From Nocardia nova SH22a (GTDB lineage Bacteria; Actinomycetota; Actinomycetes; Mycobacteriales; Mycobacteriaceae): a stretch of 64,000 bases of DNA. The DNA lies in NCBI RefSeq assembly GCF_000523235.1, contig NZ_CP006850.1, positions 6,944,001 through 7,008,000 of the forward strand. Reading direction: 5' to 3'. The notes under the pieces were generated by a model that did no database searches, was not told the origin of the DNA, and saw only the letters and a list, made by a program, of their open reading frames with translations. Each line of letters opens with the position of its first letter. The stretch's first letter is position 1. Below are positions 1 to 8,870 of the stretch, in pieces. The translations under genes were made by a program, and so were the position numbers.

Positions 1-461
1 AGATCACCCTCGAGCCACTCCGGCAGCTCCCGCTCGATCCGGCCGAGGCCGTTGTACTCGGCCGCGATCTCCTCGCAGTCGTAGAAGATCAGGGTCAGAT
101 CGCAGATCGGATCGGCGACGGTCGCGGCCAGATGCAGGAAGACCGCGTCCCCGGACTTCATGTCGACGGTGCCGCAGCCCCACAGCACCTCTTCCCCGTC
201 GGTCGTCTCGAAATGGCCCGGCACATTGTCGGCGATGGGCACGGTGTCGAGATGTCCGGCGAGGATCACCCGGGTGGGCAGGCCTCGATTCGTGCGCGCC
301 AGCACGGTGTTGCCGTGGCGTAACACCTCGAATCCCTCGGTCTGCTCGCGGAGGGCCCACGCGACGGTGTCGGTGATCACCGCTTCGTCGCGCGAGACAC
401 TGGGGATGTCGACGAGGGCGGCGGTGATCGAGATCGGGTCGGCGCGCAGATCGATGGTCAC
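1..461 (-). CDS. dapE: succinyl-diaminopimelate desuccinylase DapE (3' end outside window)
   Basis: Zinc amidohydrolase of the M20 family that removes succinate from N-succinyl-LL-diaminopimelate in the succinylase route to lysine and meso-DAP for the cell wall. About 153 N-terminal residues are visible, from a GTG at 459-461; the reading frame stays open to base 1. Metal-site motifs of the family are present in order: AGHLDTVP, then GTVDMKSGD, then CEEIAAE. It is divergent from dapD, the enzyme two steps earlier, as in M. tuberculosis (Rv1202/Rv1201c). I see no clear ribosome-binding site before the GTG, so the start could be leaderless or lie elsewhere. The C-terminal part is missing only because the window ends. 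Confidence 0.93.
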   Translation of the reverse strand, partial: MTIDLRADPISITAALVDIPSVSRDEAVITDTVAWALREQTEGFEVLRHGNTVLARTNRGLPTRVILAGHLDTVPIADNVPGHFETTDGEEVLWGCGTVDMKSGDAVFLHLAATVADPICDLTLIFYDCEEIAAEYNGLGRIERELPEWLEGD

Positions 462-548
462 CCGGACAAGGGTAATTGTTCGCAGGACTCACGACCCGGG
501 CGAGCGTCGCGGCCCCGGGGAGCCCACCACTTCGCGACCGCCACCCAG

Positions 549-554
549 TAGGCT
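549..554 (+). promoter_or_regulatory. -10 box of dapD, likely leaderless promoter
   Basis: TAGGCT lies 8 bases before the GTG start of dapD and no Shine-Dalgarno sequence fits between them. Transcription starting about 7 bases after the box would begin at or next to the start codon, as is common in actinobacteria. The dapE/dapD intergenic space is only about 100 bases, so both divergent promoters must lie in it. Inferred from sequence only. Confidence 0.5.
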
Positions 555-562
555 GAACTGCC

Positions 563-1516
563 GTGAGCACTCAGGGAGCATCCGCAGTCGGCCTGGCGAC
601 CGTGACCGTGAACGGTACGGTCCTCGACACCTGGTATCCGTATCCGGAACTGGGCGAATTCGGTGAAACCGGAACCACGCGGCTGAGCCCGGCCGATCCC
701 GAGTACGCCCGCTTCGCCGAACTGGTCGGCCCCGACGAGGCCCGCCGGGTCGAGGTGGTCGCGGTCCGCACCACGATCGCCGATCTGGCGTCCGCACCGG
801 TCGACACCCACGATGTCTACCTGCGGCTGCATCTGCTCTCCCATCGCCTGGTGCCCCCGCACGGTGCCAGCCTCGAGGGGCAGTTCGGCCTGCTGGCCAA
901 TGTGGTCTGGACCAATCACGGCCCGTGCGCGGTCGAGGAATTCGAACTGGTCCGCGCCCGGTTGCGGGCCCGCGGCTCGGTCACCGTCTACGGGGTCGAC
1001 AAGTTCCCGCGCATGGTCGACTACGTCCTGCCCGCCGGGGTGCGCATCGCCGACGCCGATCGCGTCCGGCTCGGCGCGCATCTGGCCGACGGCACCACGG
1101 TCATGCACGAGGGTTTCGTGAACTTCAATGCCGGAACCCTCGGCTCCTCGATGGTCGAGGGCCGGATCTCGGCCGGTGTGGTCGTGGGCAACGGCTCCGA
1201 TGTGGGCGGCGGCGCCTCCATCATGGGCACCCTGTCCGGTGGCGGTAAGCAGGTCATCTCGATCGGTGAGCGCTGCCTGCTCGGCGCGAACGCCGGTCTG
1301 GGCATCTCGCTGGGCGACGACTGCGTGATCGAGGCGGGTCTCTACGTCACCGCCGGAACCAAGGTCGCGCTGCCCGACGGCGCCACGATCAAGGCCGCGG
1401 AACTGTCCGGCCAGTCGAATCTGCTGTTCCGCCGCAATTCCCTCACTGGCAGTGTCGAGGTGGTCGCGCGCAAGGGCACCGGCATCGAACTCAACGCCGC
1501 GCTGCACGCCAACTGA
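563..1516 (+). CDS. dapD: tetrahydrodipicolinate N-succinyltransferase DapD
   Basis: Transfers succinyl from succinyl-CoA to tetrahydrodipicolinate, committing the pathway to meso-DAP and lysine. 317 residues, the usual length of the long actinobacterial DapD. The second half carries the glycine-rich hexapeptide pattern of a left-handed beta helix (for example [20 protein letters not shown] around residues 211-230), which forms the trimeric acyltransferase core. The preceding stretch with [14 protein letters not shown] is typical of the family. GTG start at 563 sits 8 bases after a TAGGCT box. Cytosolic; partners with dapE (divergent, this window) and the DapC-like transaminase at 9.0-10.2 kb. 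A strong hairpin follows the stop codon. Confidence 0.95.
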   Translation: MSTQGASAVGLATVTVNGTVLDTWYPYPELGEFGETGTTRLSPADPEYARFAELVGPDEARRVEVVAVRTTIADLASAPVDTHDVYLRLHLLSHRLVPPHGASLEGQFGLLANVVWTNHGPCAVEEFELVRARLRARGSVTVYGVDKFPRMVDYVLPAGVRIADADRVRLGAHLADGTTVMHEGFVNFNAGTLGSSMVEGRISAGVVVGNGSDVGGGASIMGTLSGGGKQVISIGERCLLGANAGLGISLGDDCVIEAGLYVTAGTKVALPDGATIKAAELSGQSNLLFRRNSLTGSVEVVARKGTGIELNAALHAN

Positions 1517-1525
1517 TGTCGCGCG

Positions 1526-1552
1526 CCCCTTCCCCGGCCGCCGGGGAAGGGG
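1526..1552. terminator. bidirectional hairpin terminator between dapD and the PPOX gene
   Basis: Perfect 12-bp inverted repeat, CCCCTTCCCCGG / CCGGGGAAGGGG, with a 3-base loop. It lies between the convergent stop codons at 1516 and 1562, so it can serve both genes. No strong U-tract, which is usual in high-GC actinobacteria. Confidence 0.7.
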
Positions 1553-1561
1553 GCCACGCGA

Positions 1562-1933
1562 TCATTCGATTCCGAAGGCCAGAATCCGCTGCGGTGTGAT
1601 GCGGATGAGTTCGCGGGAACCACCCTCGAGGTAGGTGTCCACATCCCGCAAACCCTGTGCGACACCGCGGATCTCGAGGCAGCGCACCTGCCACGGATCC
1701 ACCGAGGCGATGTCGTCGACGACGAACGCGACCCGCTCCTCCTTGCCGAGATTGCGGAACTTCTGCGAGGCGCCCATGTTGTGCCCCGCGATGTCGATGG
1801 TGCCGAGCGCTTCGTTGTAGCGGAAACCCACCGGATTGTTCTGCGGTGACCCGTCGGGGCGGATGGTGGCCAGCCTGCCCAGTCGTCGGCCTGCCAGATA
1901 TTCGATCTGGGCGGCGGACAGCGTTGCGATCAT
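1562..1933 (-). CDS. PPOX-class F420-dependent oxidoreductase family protein
   Basis: 123-residue split-barrel flavin/deazaflavin-binding protein of the pyridoxamine-5'-phosphate-oxidase-like superfamily. The pattern near the N-terminus (LATIRPDGSPQNNPVGF, about residues 21-37) and the later region around ASQKFRNLGKEERVAFVVDD match small actinobacterial members that use F420H2. The window also carries fbiC for F420 synthesis, so the cofactor should be available. ATG start at 1931-1933; the upstream TAAGGT about 6 bases away suggests a leaderless transcript. Convergent with dapD. The substrate cannot be told from sequence; FMN use rather than F420 is the main alternative. Confidence 0.8.
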   Translation of the reverse strand: MIATLSAAQIEYLAGRRLGRLATIRPDGSPQNNPVGFRYNEALGTIDIAGHNMGASQKFRNLGKEERVAFVVDDIASVDPWQVRCLEIRGVAQGLRDVDTYLEGGSRELIRITPQRILAFGIE

Positions 1934-2000
1934 GCGCCGACCTTAGAACCTCGAGCGTGGTGTAGGTCAACCCGGCGCACCGGCAGCAACGGATCGTGGC

Positions 2001-3413
2001 TCACCCGAGCAACTTCTTCTGCACCTTGCCCATCGCATTGCGCGGCAGTTCGGTCACCGTGACCACCTCGCGCGGCCGCTTGTGCTGCGAAAGCCGTTCC
2101 GCGACAAAGTCGATCAGTTCGACCTCGGAAATCTCGGCCGCCCGGGGCACCACGTAGGCGCGGATGCGCTGGCCCAGATCGGCATCGTCCACCCCGACGA
2201 CCGCGACCTCCGCGACACCGGGATGGCCGAGCAGACAGGTCTCGATCTCCCCCGCCCCGATGCGGTAACCACCGGATTTGATCAGATCCACCGATTCCCG
2301 GCCGACGATGCGGTGAAATCCGTCGGCGTCGATCGCCGCGACGTCGCCGGTGGCGAACCAGCCGTCGGAGGTCCAGCAGGCGGCGGTGGCCTCGGGCCGG
2401 TTCAGATAGCCGTCGAACAGCATGGGCCCGCGCACCTGCAGTCCGCCGATGCTCTCGCCGTCGTGCGGAACGGGCGCACCGGCCTCGTCGCGCAACCGGG
2501 TCCGCACGCCCGCGACCGGCAGGCCCACCCAGCCGGGCCGTCGTTCACCGTCGGCCCGGGTGGACAGCGTGATCATCGTTTCGCTCATCCCGTAGCGCTC
2601 GACCGGCGCGTGACCGGTCAGTTCCCGCAGCCGCTCGAAGACCGGCACCGGCAGTGGCGCGCTGCCGGACACCAGCAGGCGCGCATCCGCCAATTGTTTT
2701 GCCGCGTCCGGATCTTCGGCGATGCGCGACCACACGGTGGGCACGCCGAAATACATCGTTCCGGCGGCCGCGGCATAGGCGGCGGGCGTCGGCTTACCGG
2801 TGTGCACCAGGGCGCTGCCGATCCGCAGCGGGCCCAGCACGCCGAGGATCAGGCCGTGCACGTGGAACAGCGGAAGTCCGTGCACGAGAACGTCGTCGGC
2901 GGTCCACGACCACGCCTCGAACAGGGCGTCCAGGCCCGCGGCGATGGCGCCGCGACTGAGCATCACGCCCTTGGGCGCCCCGGTGGTGCCGGAGGTGTAG
3001 AGGATGAAAGCCGTTGTCTCCGGGGCGGGTTCGGGATAGCTGTGCCAGGAGCGGGCGTGTTTGCGCACCGGGATCACCGGCAGGGTGGGATCGTCGGGTG
3101 CGATGCCGAGCCAGGCCCGCGCGCCGGAATCGGTGAGGATGTGCTCGAGTTCGGCCGATCCCGCATCCGGCGGCACCGGCACGACGGCCACCCCCGCGAT
3201 CAGGCAGCCGAGAATTCCCAGCACCGTGGTGGCGGTGGGGCGGGCCAGCACGGCGACCCGTCCGGCGCCGGCGACCCGCTCGGCGACCGAGGTGGCGGCG
3301 CCGACCAGATCGCTTCGCGAGAGAGTTTCACCGTCGATGGTGATCGCGTCGGGGATGTCGTATCCGGCGGCCACCGCGGCCGGATTCAGGGAGGGCAGCA
3401 GCGACCGGGACAC
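2001..3413 (-). CDS. acyl-CoA synthetase, FadD36-like
   Basis: ANL-superfamily adenylate-forming ligase that activates a carboxylic acid with ATP and then CoA. Reading from a GTG at 3411-3413 gives 470 residues, close to mycobacterial FadD36 (Rv1193). Visible motifs: TSGTTGAPKG (residues 140-149, phosphate-binding A3), YGMSET (A5), a TGDVA hinge region (A7/A8) and the catalytic lysine segment NAMGKVQKK near the C-terminus (A10). The adjacent upstream DNA is the operator of the neighbouring oxygenase gene, which is divergent. An N-terminal extension to about 3575 is open but would run across that operator and looks non-coding. The acyl substrate is unknown; malonyl- or short-chain specificity is possible. 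Confidence 0.85.
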   Translation of the reverse strand: MSRSLLPSLNPAAVAAGYDIPDAITIDGETLSRSDLVGAATSVAERVAGAGRVAVLARPTATTVLGILGCLIAGVAVVPVPPDAGSAELEHILTDSGARAWLGIAPDDPTLPVIPVRKHARSWHSYPEPAPETTAFILYTSGTTGAPKGVMLSRGAIAAGLDALFEAWSWTADDVLVHGLPLFHVHGLILGVLGPLRIGSALVHTGKPTPAAYAAAAGTMYFGVPTVWSRIAEDPDAAKQLADARLLVSGSAPLPVPVFERLRELTGHAPVERYGMSETMITLSTRADGERRPGWVGLPVAGVRTRLRDEAGAPVPHDGESIGGLQVRGPMLFDGYLNRPEATAACWTSDGWFATGDVAAIDADGFHRIVGRESVDLIKSGGYRIGAGEIETCLLGHPGVAEVAVVGVDDADLGQRIRAYVVPRAAEISEVELIDFVAERLSQHKRPREVVTVTELPRNAMGKVQKKLLG

Positions 3414-3468
3414 CGGTTCAAGGTACCAATCCGCGTCGACGCCCGACCATTGACAGCACGCTGAGGCG

Positions 3469-3497
3469 GTGAGACTGTTGATATACAGCCTTCTCAC
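3469..3497. promoter_or_regulatory. 29-bp inverted repeat, proposed TetR operator 1
   Basis: Starts GTGAGAC and ends TTCTCAC, with imperfect dyad symmetry. It has the same length and shares the arms TGAGA...CTTCTCA and inner GTT and TA bases with the site at 5133-5161 in front of the paralogous oxygenase gene. The TetR gene lies between the two. The site ends just before an ATG at 3498, so the protein more likely begins at the second ATG, 3516. Confidence 0.65.
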
Positions 3498-3515
3498 ATG
3501 AGCTGGGGGTCGACG

Positions 3516-4361
3516 ATGACCACATCCCTTCCCGCGGCGTCCGAGACGCCCGCCGAATACGATGTCGCCGCACATCTGGACGGATCGGCCGCCTTCTTCG
3601 GCGCGGCGGCCAATGTCATCATGCAGCTGTCACTGGCGCCCGTCGGCTACGGCGTGGTCGAAAGCACCGTGGACAGCGGCAAGGTCATGCTGCATCCGCT
3701 CAAACGCACCCGCACCACCCTCACCTATCTGGCCGTGGCCATGCTGGGCACCGAGGACGAGCGCCGCGCCTACCGGGCCGCGGTGAACCGGCAACACCGC
3801 GCGGTGCGCTCGACGGCAGCGAGTCCCGTGCGCTACAACGCCTTCGACCCGCGGTTACAGCTCTGGGTCGCGGCGTGCCTGTACTGGGGTTCGCGCGATC
3901 TCTACGAACGCATGCACGGCCCGATGCCCGAGGATCAGGCCGAGGCGTTCTATCGCCACGCCGCCCGCTTCGGCACCACACTGCAGATGCCGGAGTCGAT
4001 GTGGCCGTCCGATCGAGCGGCCTTCGACCGCTACTGGTCCGGACAGCTCGCGACCGCGCACATCGATCCGCCGATCCGAGCGTATTTCGACGATCTGGTG
4101 GATCTACGAATGTTCCCGCAGCCGATCCCGTTGGCATTCGGGCGTTTCCATCGCTGGATGGTCGCCGGACTGCTACCGGAGAATCTTCGCATCCAGATGG
4201 ATATGCCATGGAGCGAGGCGGACGACCGGCGCCTGGCTCGCCTGCTGCACGCCGTGGGCGCGGTAGAGAATCGAATTCCCCAGCGGTTGAAGATGTTTCC
4301 GGTGAACGCCTACCTCACCGACATGCGGATACGGCGACGGCTGAGGTTACCTCTGGTGTGA
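3516..4361 (+). CDS. DUF2236 / MpaB-type oxygenase family protein, paralogue 1
   Basis: 281 residues from ATG 3516, chosen because GGGGG lies just upstream; ATG 3498 would add six residues and touch the operator. The family (ER-bound oxygenase MpaB / latex-clearing-protein superfamily, DUF2236) contains proven or suspected b-type haem oxygenases. Hallmarks: an [15 protein letters not shown] segment, the following [21 protein letters not shown] segment, and [12 protein letters not shown]. It is closely similar along its length to the gene at 5207-6073. Odd point: the histidine found in paralogue 2 (QLSHPPVGYG), well conserved in this family, is a leucine here ([10 protein letters not shown]), so this copy may have altered activity. 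Substrate unknown. Confidence 0.8.
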   Translation: MTTSLPAASETPAEYDVAAHLDGSAAFFGAAANVIMQLSLAPVGYGVVESTVDSGKVMLHPLKRTRTTLTYLAVAMLGTEDERRAYRAAVNRQHRAVRSTAASPVRYNAFDPRLQLWVAACLYWGSRDLYERMHGPMPEDQAEAFYRHAARFGTTLQMPESMWPSDRAAFDRYWSGQLATAHIDPPIRAYFDDLVDLRMFPQPIPLAFGRFHRWMVAGLLPENLRIQMDMPWSEADDRRLARLLHAVGAVENRIPQRLKMFPVNAYLTDMRIRRRLRLPLV

Positions 4362-4445
4362 CGCTGGGCCGAACAATTCGCGCACATCCCGGCACGAAAT
4401 CGGGAATCCCCGATGAGAGGTCCAGTTGTGCACGGTCTGTTCGGC

Positions 4446-5090
4446 TCAGGGAATCCGGAATCCGGGAACGACGTGATCGCGGGCGAACTTCCGCCCGGCC
4501 TGTTCGTCGTCGACCGGGATCAGAGTCTGCGGGGTGAGTGCCATCGACAGCGCGTTGCGGGCCACCATCTCCGCCAGCGGCAGCGGATCGTACTGCGGCA
4601 GTTTGCCTTCCGTCTGCAGGCGGGTGATGAACTCGGCGACGTAGTCGCGCCCCAGCTCGATCACCGGCGCGCCCCGCACGGTGAGATAGGGCAGCACGAT
4701 CTCCGGCTCGGTGGTCAGCAGCCGGTCGAGCAGTTTGTTGCCGCGCAACCCGTCCAGGAAGGCCACGAACAGTTCGACGATCTGATCCTCGGCGCTGGCA
4801 TCGCGATCGATCTGGCGCTGCACCGCGGCGTCGACCTGCTCCACGAACTGCCGTGCCTGCCACAGCCCCACGGCCTGGATCAGATCCGACTTACCGGCGA
4901 ACCGCCGATACAGCGTCGCCAGCGACAACCGCCCGCGCCGCGCGACCTCGACCATGCTCGTGCGCTTGATACCGAAATCCAGGAAGGCCAGCAGCGCGGC
5001 CTCGAGCACCGTGGTCTGATTCCGATCCTCCGGCCCCGCGCCGCGGACCAGCGGCAACAGCCGCGTCGAGAGTCTGGTCGAGTTGCTCAT
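4446..5090 (-). CDS. TetR-family transcriptional regulator
   Basis: 214 residues from the ATG at 5088-5090, which has a purine-rich GAGAGGA about 6 bases upstream; ATGs at 5105 and 5120 are in frame but less well placed. N-terminal TetR helix-turn-helix at about residues 40-66 (IKRTSMVEVARRGRLSLATL, then YRRFAGKSDL). The C-terminal half is a ligand-binding region with no recognisable specificity. It lies between two paralogous DUF2236 oxygenase genes, each preceded by a matching 29-bp inverted repeat, so it probably represses both and perhaps itself. Cytosolic DNA-binding dimer by family. Confidence 0.88.
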   Translation of the reverse strand: MSNSTRLSTRLLPLVRGAGPEDRNQTTVLEAALLAFLDFGIKRTSMVEVARRGRLSLATLYRRFAGKSDLIQAVGLWQARQFVEQVDAAVQRQIDRDASAEDQIVELFVAFLDGLRGNKLLDRLLTTEPEIVLPYLTVRGAPVIELGRDYVAEFITRLQTEGKLPQYDPLPLAEMVARNALSMALTPQTLIPVDDEQAGRKFARDHVVPGFRIP

Positions 5091-5132
5091 GGGTAATCCT
5101 CTCATGCCCTCGATTGACATGATGCCACACCG

Positions 5133-5161
5133 ATGAGAAGGTTCGTAATAAAGCTTCTCAT
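5133..5161. promoter_or_regulatory. 29-bp inverted repeat, proposed TetR operator 2
   Basis: ATGAGAAG - 13 bases - CTTCTCAT: perfect 8-bp arms. It lies between the divergent starts of the TetR gene (5090) and the second oxygenase (5207), and matches operator 1 at 3469-3497 in length and in both arms. Confidence 0.72.
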
Positions 5162-5206
5162 ACTTTCGCTCGCCCCCTGGCGAGAAGGACAGGAGACGAG
5201 TCGACG

Positions 5207-6073
5207 ATGACCGCCCACCTGCGCGCGACCGATCGCCAGCCCGAGGTTCCCGGTACCGAACTGACCCCGGAGACGGTCCGCGAACACATCGACGGCGTGG
5301 CCGCCTTCCTCGGCGGCGCGGCGAATGTGGTCATGCAGCTCAGCCATCCGCCCGTGGGCTACGGCGTGCTGGAGAGCACGGTCGACAGCGGCAAGGTCAC
5401 CCTGCATCCGCTCAAGCGGCTGCGCACCACGCTGACCTATCTCGCGGTCGCGTGGCTGGGTGACGAGAAGGACCGGGAGAGCTACCGGGAGGCGATCAAC
5501 GCCTCGCACCGCCCCGTGCATTCGAATCCGGACAGTCCGGTCAAGTACAACGCCTTCGATCCGAAGCTGCAGCTGTGGGTGGCGGCCTGCCTGTACTGGG
5601 GCGTCGACGACCTGTACCAGCGCATGCGCGGGCCGATGGATCCCGAACTCGCCGAGCAGTTCTACCGGTACAGCATCCGGCTCGGCACGACGCTGCAGAT
5701 GCGGCCGGAGATGTGGCCGGAGAGCCGGGAGGCGTTCTACCGCTACTGGGACGAGAATCTGGCTGCCAAGACCATCGACGAACCGGTGCGCCGCTACTTC
5801 AACGATCTGATCGACCTGAAGATGATGCCCAAGCCGGTGCAGTTGCTGTCCGGCCGGTTCCACCGCTTCACGGTCACCGCCCTGCTGCCGCAGCATCTGC
5901 GCGACGAGATGGGGATGCGCTGGACCGCCCGCGACGAGCGCCGCTTCCGTTTCGTCCTGCGGTCGATCGCCGCGGTGTGGACGCGGATGCCGGTGGTGAT
6001 CCGGCTGTTCCCGTTCAACTTCTATCTGGCCGATATGCGGTTGCGCCGCCGTTTCCGCCGGCCGCTGGTGTAG
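5207..6073 (+). CDS. DUF2236 / MpaB-type oxygenase family protein, paralogue 2
   Basis: 288 residues from ATG 5207, preceded by AGGAGA. Same family as the gene at 3516-4361; the two align without large gaps. Keeps the family histidine in QLSHPPVGYG near residue 47, followed by STVDSGKV and HPLKRLRTTLTYL, and later [12 protein letters not shown] and GRFHRFTVTALLP. DUF2236 proteins include haem-dependent oxygenases of polyisoprene and terpenoid side chains, but no substrate can be read from sequence. Divergent from the TetR gene with a 29-bp palindrome between them; convergent with pruB, with only 3 bases between stop codons. Confidence 0.85.
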   Translation: MTAHLRATDRQPEVPGTELTPETVREHIDGVAAFLGGAANVVMQLSHPPVGYGVLESTVDSGKVTLHPLKRLRTTLTYLAVAWLGDEKDRESYREAINASHRPVHSNPDSPVKYNAFDPKLQLWVAACLYWGVDDLYQRMRGPMDPELAEQFYRYSIRLGTTLQMRPEMWPESREAFYRYWDENLAAKTIDEPVRRYFNDLIDLKMMPKPVQLLSGRFHRFTVTALLPQHLRDEMGMRWTARDERRFRFVLRSIAAVWTRMPVVIRLFPFNFYLADMRLRRRFRRPLV

Positions 6074-6076
6074 CCG

Positions 6077-7225
6077 TCATCGATGCCGCTCGGTGAGGGC
6101 GCGCAGGAAGAAGCCGAGATTGGCCGGGCGCTCGGCCAATCGGCGCATCAGATAGCCGTACCACTGGGTGCCGTAGGGCACGTAGACGCGCACCGCGTGC
6201 CCGGCCTCGACGAGCCGGAGCTGTTCGATCGACCGGATGCCGTAGAGCATCTGGAATTCGAAATCGCCGGGGACACGGCCGTTCTGGCCCGCCATGTGCT
6301 CGGCGGCGGCGATCATCACCGGATCGTGGGTGGCGACCATCGGATAGCCCGGACCGCCCATCAGCAGTTCGAGACAGCGTAGATAGGACTCGTCCACCTC
6401 GGCGGAGCGCTGATAGGCGACCTGCTCGGGCTCGCGATAAGCACCCTTGCACAACCGGATTCGCGCCCCCGTCGAGGCGGCGTCGCCGCAGCGGCGCTCC
6501 GCGTCACGCAGATAGGTCTGGGTGGCCACGGCCAGCCAGGTGTAGTCCGCGCGCAGTTTCCGGACGGTGGCCTCCGTGCCGCCGGTGGTGGTGTGATCCT
6601 CGGCGTCCACGGTGATCCACACCCCCGCCTGCTGCGCCCGCGCGCACAGGATCCGCAGATTCGACGCCGCGATGTCGGGCCCCTCCGGTCCCAGCGCCTG
6701 GCCGAGGGCGGACAGCTTCACCGAAACCTCCACCGGCGCAACGAATTGCCTCGATGAGAAACCGCTCTGTCGTTCCGGAGGGGCCTCGTCGGCAGCTGGT
6801 CCGGCCGCGTGCCTCGGCGGCACTTCCGCATGTGCCGAGGCAGCGTCGGCCGGAGACGTCGGCAGCGCATCCCCGGCGGAGGCGTCGGGGCGCGACCCGA
6901 CGCTGATCCCGGCACTCGGTCCCGTGCGCACCTCACGCCCGGCGCGGGCCGACCGGTTCCACCGCGCCAATTCATCTATCAGCGCCAGATATTCGGCCAC
7001 CGCGTCATCGGCCATCGACCGCTCGGTGGTGTACTCGCCGAGGAAGTCGACGCTGACCAGACGACCACTGTCCAGCAGATCCCGCACGACCGGAGCCAAT
7101 TCGGCCCGGGTCTCGCCCGCCACGAATCGATGGACGACCTCCGCGGTGACCGGAAATCCGGTGATGGCGCGCTTCATTCGCGTCGATCCGGCGGCCGCGA
7201 GAATCGCCGGGCGCAACGGATTCAC
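6077..7225 (-). CDS. pruB: proline dehydrogenase with an unusual internal insertion
   Basis: FAD enzyme that oxidises proline to 1-pyrroline-5-carboxylate, the first step of proline use as carbon and nitrogen source. 382 residues from a GTG at 7225, 7 bases after the stop of rocA; the two form an operon. Conserved TIM-barrel motifs are present: SVKLSALG (168-175), TVDAEDHTTT, RIRLCKGAYREP, ATHDP, EFQMLYGIR and YGTQWYGYLMRRLAERP. Monofunctional PRODHs are usually about 300-320 residues. The excess is a low-complexity Ala/Pro/Ser/Gly/Arg stretch at about 92-163, between helix ELARWN and the SVKLSALG strand. It keeps frame, so the enzyme is probably active. Confidence 0.9.
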   Translation of the reverse strand: MNPLRPAILAAAGSTRMKRAITGFPVTAEVVHRFVAGETRAELAPVVRDLLDSGRLVSVDFLGEYTTERSMADDAVAEYLALIDELARWNRSARAGREVRTGPSAGISVGSRPDASAGDALPTSPADAASAHAEVPPRHAAGPAADEAPPERQSGFSSRQFVAPVEVSVKLSALGQALGPEGPDIAASNLRILCARAQQAGVWITVDAEDHTTTGGTEATVRKLRADYTWLAVATQTYLRDAERRCGDAASTGARIRLCKGAYREPEQVAYQRSAEVDESYLRCLELLMGGPGYPMVATHDPVMIAAAEHMAGQNGRVPGDFEFQMLYGIRSIEQLRLVEAGHAVRVYVPYGTQWYGYLMRRLAERPANLGFFLRALTERHR

Positions 7226-7232
7226 GGCTGCC

Positions 7233-8870
7233 TCATTCCGCGTCCATGTGCGGATACCGGTAGTCCGTCGGCGGCACGAAGGTTTCCTTCAACACCCGCG
7301 GCCCCACCCAGCGCAGCAGATTCAGATACGACCCCGCCTTGTCGTCGGTGCCGGAGGCGCGCGCGCCGCCGAAGGGTTGCTGACCGACCACCGCGCCGGT
7401 GGGCTTGTCGTTGATGTAGAAATTGCCCGCGGTGAACCGCAGTGCCGTGGCCGCCCGGTCGATCGCGGCCCGATCGCGGGCGAAGACCGCGCCGGTCAGG
7501 GCATAGGGCGCGGCCGAATCCACCTCCGCCAGCATCGAATCGAAGGCGTCGGGCGCATCGTCGTCGTAGACGTACACCGACAGGATCGGGCCGAAGTACT
7601 CGGTGGTGAACGCCTCGTCGCGCGGATTGTCGGCCAGCAGAACCGTGGGCCGGACGAACCAGCCCTCGCTGTCGTCGTAGGTGCCACCGGCCGGAATGCC
7701 GAGTCCGGCCGCGCGGGCGCGTTCGACGGCCGCGACGTTCTTGTCGTAGGCGCGCCGATCGATCACCGCCCCACCAAAATTCGCCAGATCCGCGATGTCG
7801 CCGTAGCTCAGCTCGTCTACCTCGGTGAGGAAATCGTCGCCCATCTCCCGCCACAGTGAACGCGGAACATATGCCCGCGAGGCGGCCGAACACTTCTGGC
7901 CCTGATATTCGTAGGCGCCGCGAATCATCGCGGTACGCAACGCATCCGGATCCGCGGACCGGTGCGCGAGGATGAAGTCCTTACCGCCGGTCTCGCCGAC
8001 CAGCCGCGGATATCCGCGGTAGTTGCCGATATTCGCGCTCACCTGCTGCCACAGACGGTGGAATGTGGGGGCCGAACCGGTGAAGTGGATTCCGGCCAGC
8101 CGCGGATCGGTCAACGCCACCTCGGACAGTTCGATACCGTCGCCGGTGACCAGGTTGATCACTCCGGGCGGCAGTCCGGCCTCCTCGAGCACCCGCATCG
8201 TGTAATAGGCGGCCAGGGTCTGGGTCGGTGAGGGTTTCCACACCACCGTATTGCCCATCAGCGCGGGCGCGGTGGGTAGATTTCCGGCGATCGCGCTGAA
8301 GTTGAACGGGGTGATCGCGTAGACGAAACCCTCCAGCGGCCGGTAGTCCATCCGATTCCACGCTCCCGCAGAGGATTCCGGCTGCTGCGCCAGTATTCCG
8401 GCCGCGAACCAGACGTTGAAGCGCCAGAAGTCGACGAGTTCGCAGGGCGCGTCGATCTCGGCCTGCTGCGCCGATTTCGACTGCCCGAGCATGGTCGCCG
8501 CGGCCACCGTCTCACGCCAGGGCCCGGCCAGCAGATCCGCCGCCCGCAGCAGTACGGCCGCGCGCTCGGCGAACGGCAACGCCCGCCACTCCGGCGCCGC
8601 CGCCGTCGCCGCTTCGATGGCGGCCCGGCCCTCCTCCTGGGTCACATCGGTGTAGCTGCCGAGTACGTGCGCATGCCGATGCGGCATCACGATCTCGGAG
8701 CGGCGGCCGGTGCCGGGCCGGTGTTTACCGCCGATGACCAGCGGAACATCCACCTCGCGACCGGAGATCTCGGTGAGTTTGCCGATCAGTAGTTCTCGTT
8801 CCCGGCTCCCGGGCGCATAGGAGTGAACCGGCTCGTTCGCCGGAGTCGGGACAACCGTGACAGCGTCCAT
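7233..8870 (-). CDS. rocA: 1-pyrroline-5-carboxylate dehydrogenase
   Basis: NAD-dependent aldehyde dehydrogenase that converts glutamate semialdehyde/P5C to glutamate, the second step of proline catabolism. 545 residues from ATG 8868-8870, full length for the family. Catalytic glutamate in VGETGGKD (E293) and catalytic cysteine in GQKCSAAS (C327); NAD-binding region around KPSPTQ and FTGSAPTF; C-terminal PFGGARASGTDDKAGS and LNLLRWVGPRVLKET typical of PutA/RocA. First gene of the rocA-pruB operon, as with Rv1187/Rv1188 in M. tuberculosis. Confidence 0.95.
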   Translation of the reverse strand: MDAVTVVPTPANEPVHSYAPGSRERELLIGKLTEISGREVDVPLVIGGKHRPGTGRRSEIVMPHRHAHVLGSYTDVTQEEGRAAIEAATAAAPEWRALPFAERAAVLLRAADLLAGPWRETVAAATMLGQSKSAQQAEIDAPCELVDFWRFNVWFAAGILAQQPESSAGAWNRMDYRPLEGFVYAITPFNFSAIAGNLPTAPALMGNTVVWKPSPTQTLAAYYTMRVLEEAGLPPGVINLVTGDGIELSEVALTDPRLAGIHFTGSAPTFHRLWQQVSANIGNYRGYPRLVGETGGKDFILAHRSADPDALRTAMIRGAYEYQGQKCSAASRAYVPRSLWREMGDDFLTEVDELSYGDIADLANFGGAVIDRRAYDKNVAAVERARAAGLGIPAGGTYDDSEGWFVRPTVLLADNPRDEAFTTEYFGPILSVYVYDDDAPDAFDSMLAEVDSAAPYALTGAVFARDRAAIDRAATALRFTAGNFYINDKPTGAVVGQQPFGGARASGTDDKAGSYLNLLRWVGPRVLKETFVPPTDYRYPHMDAE

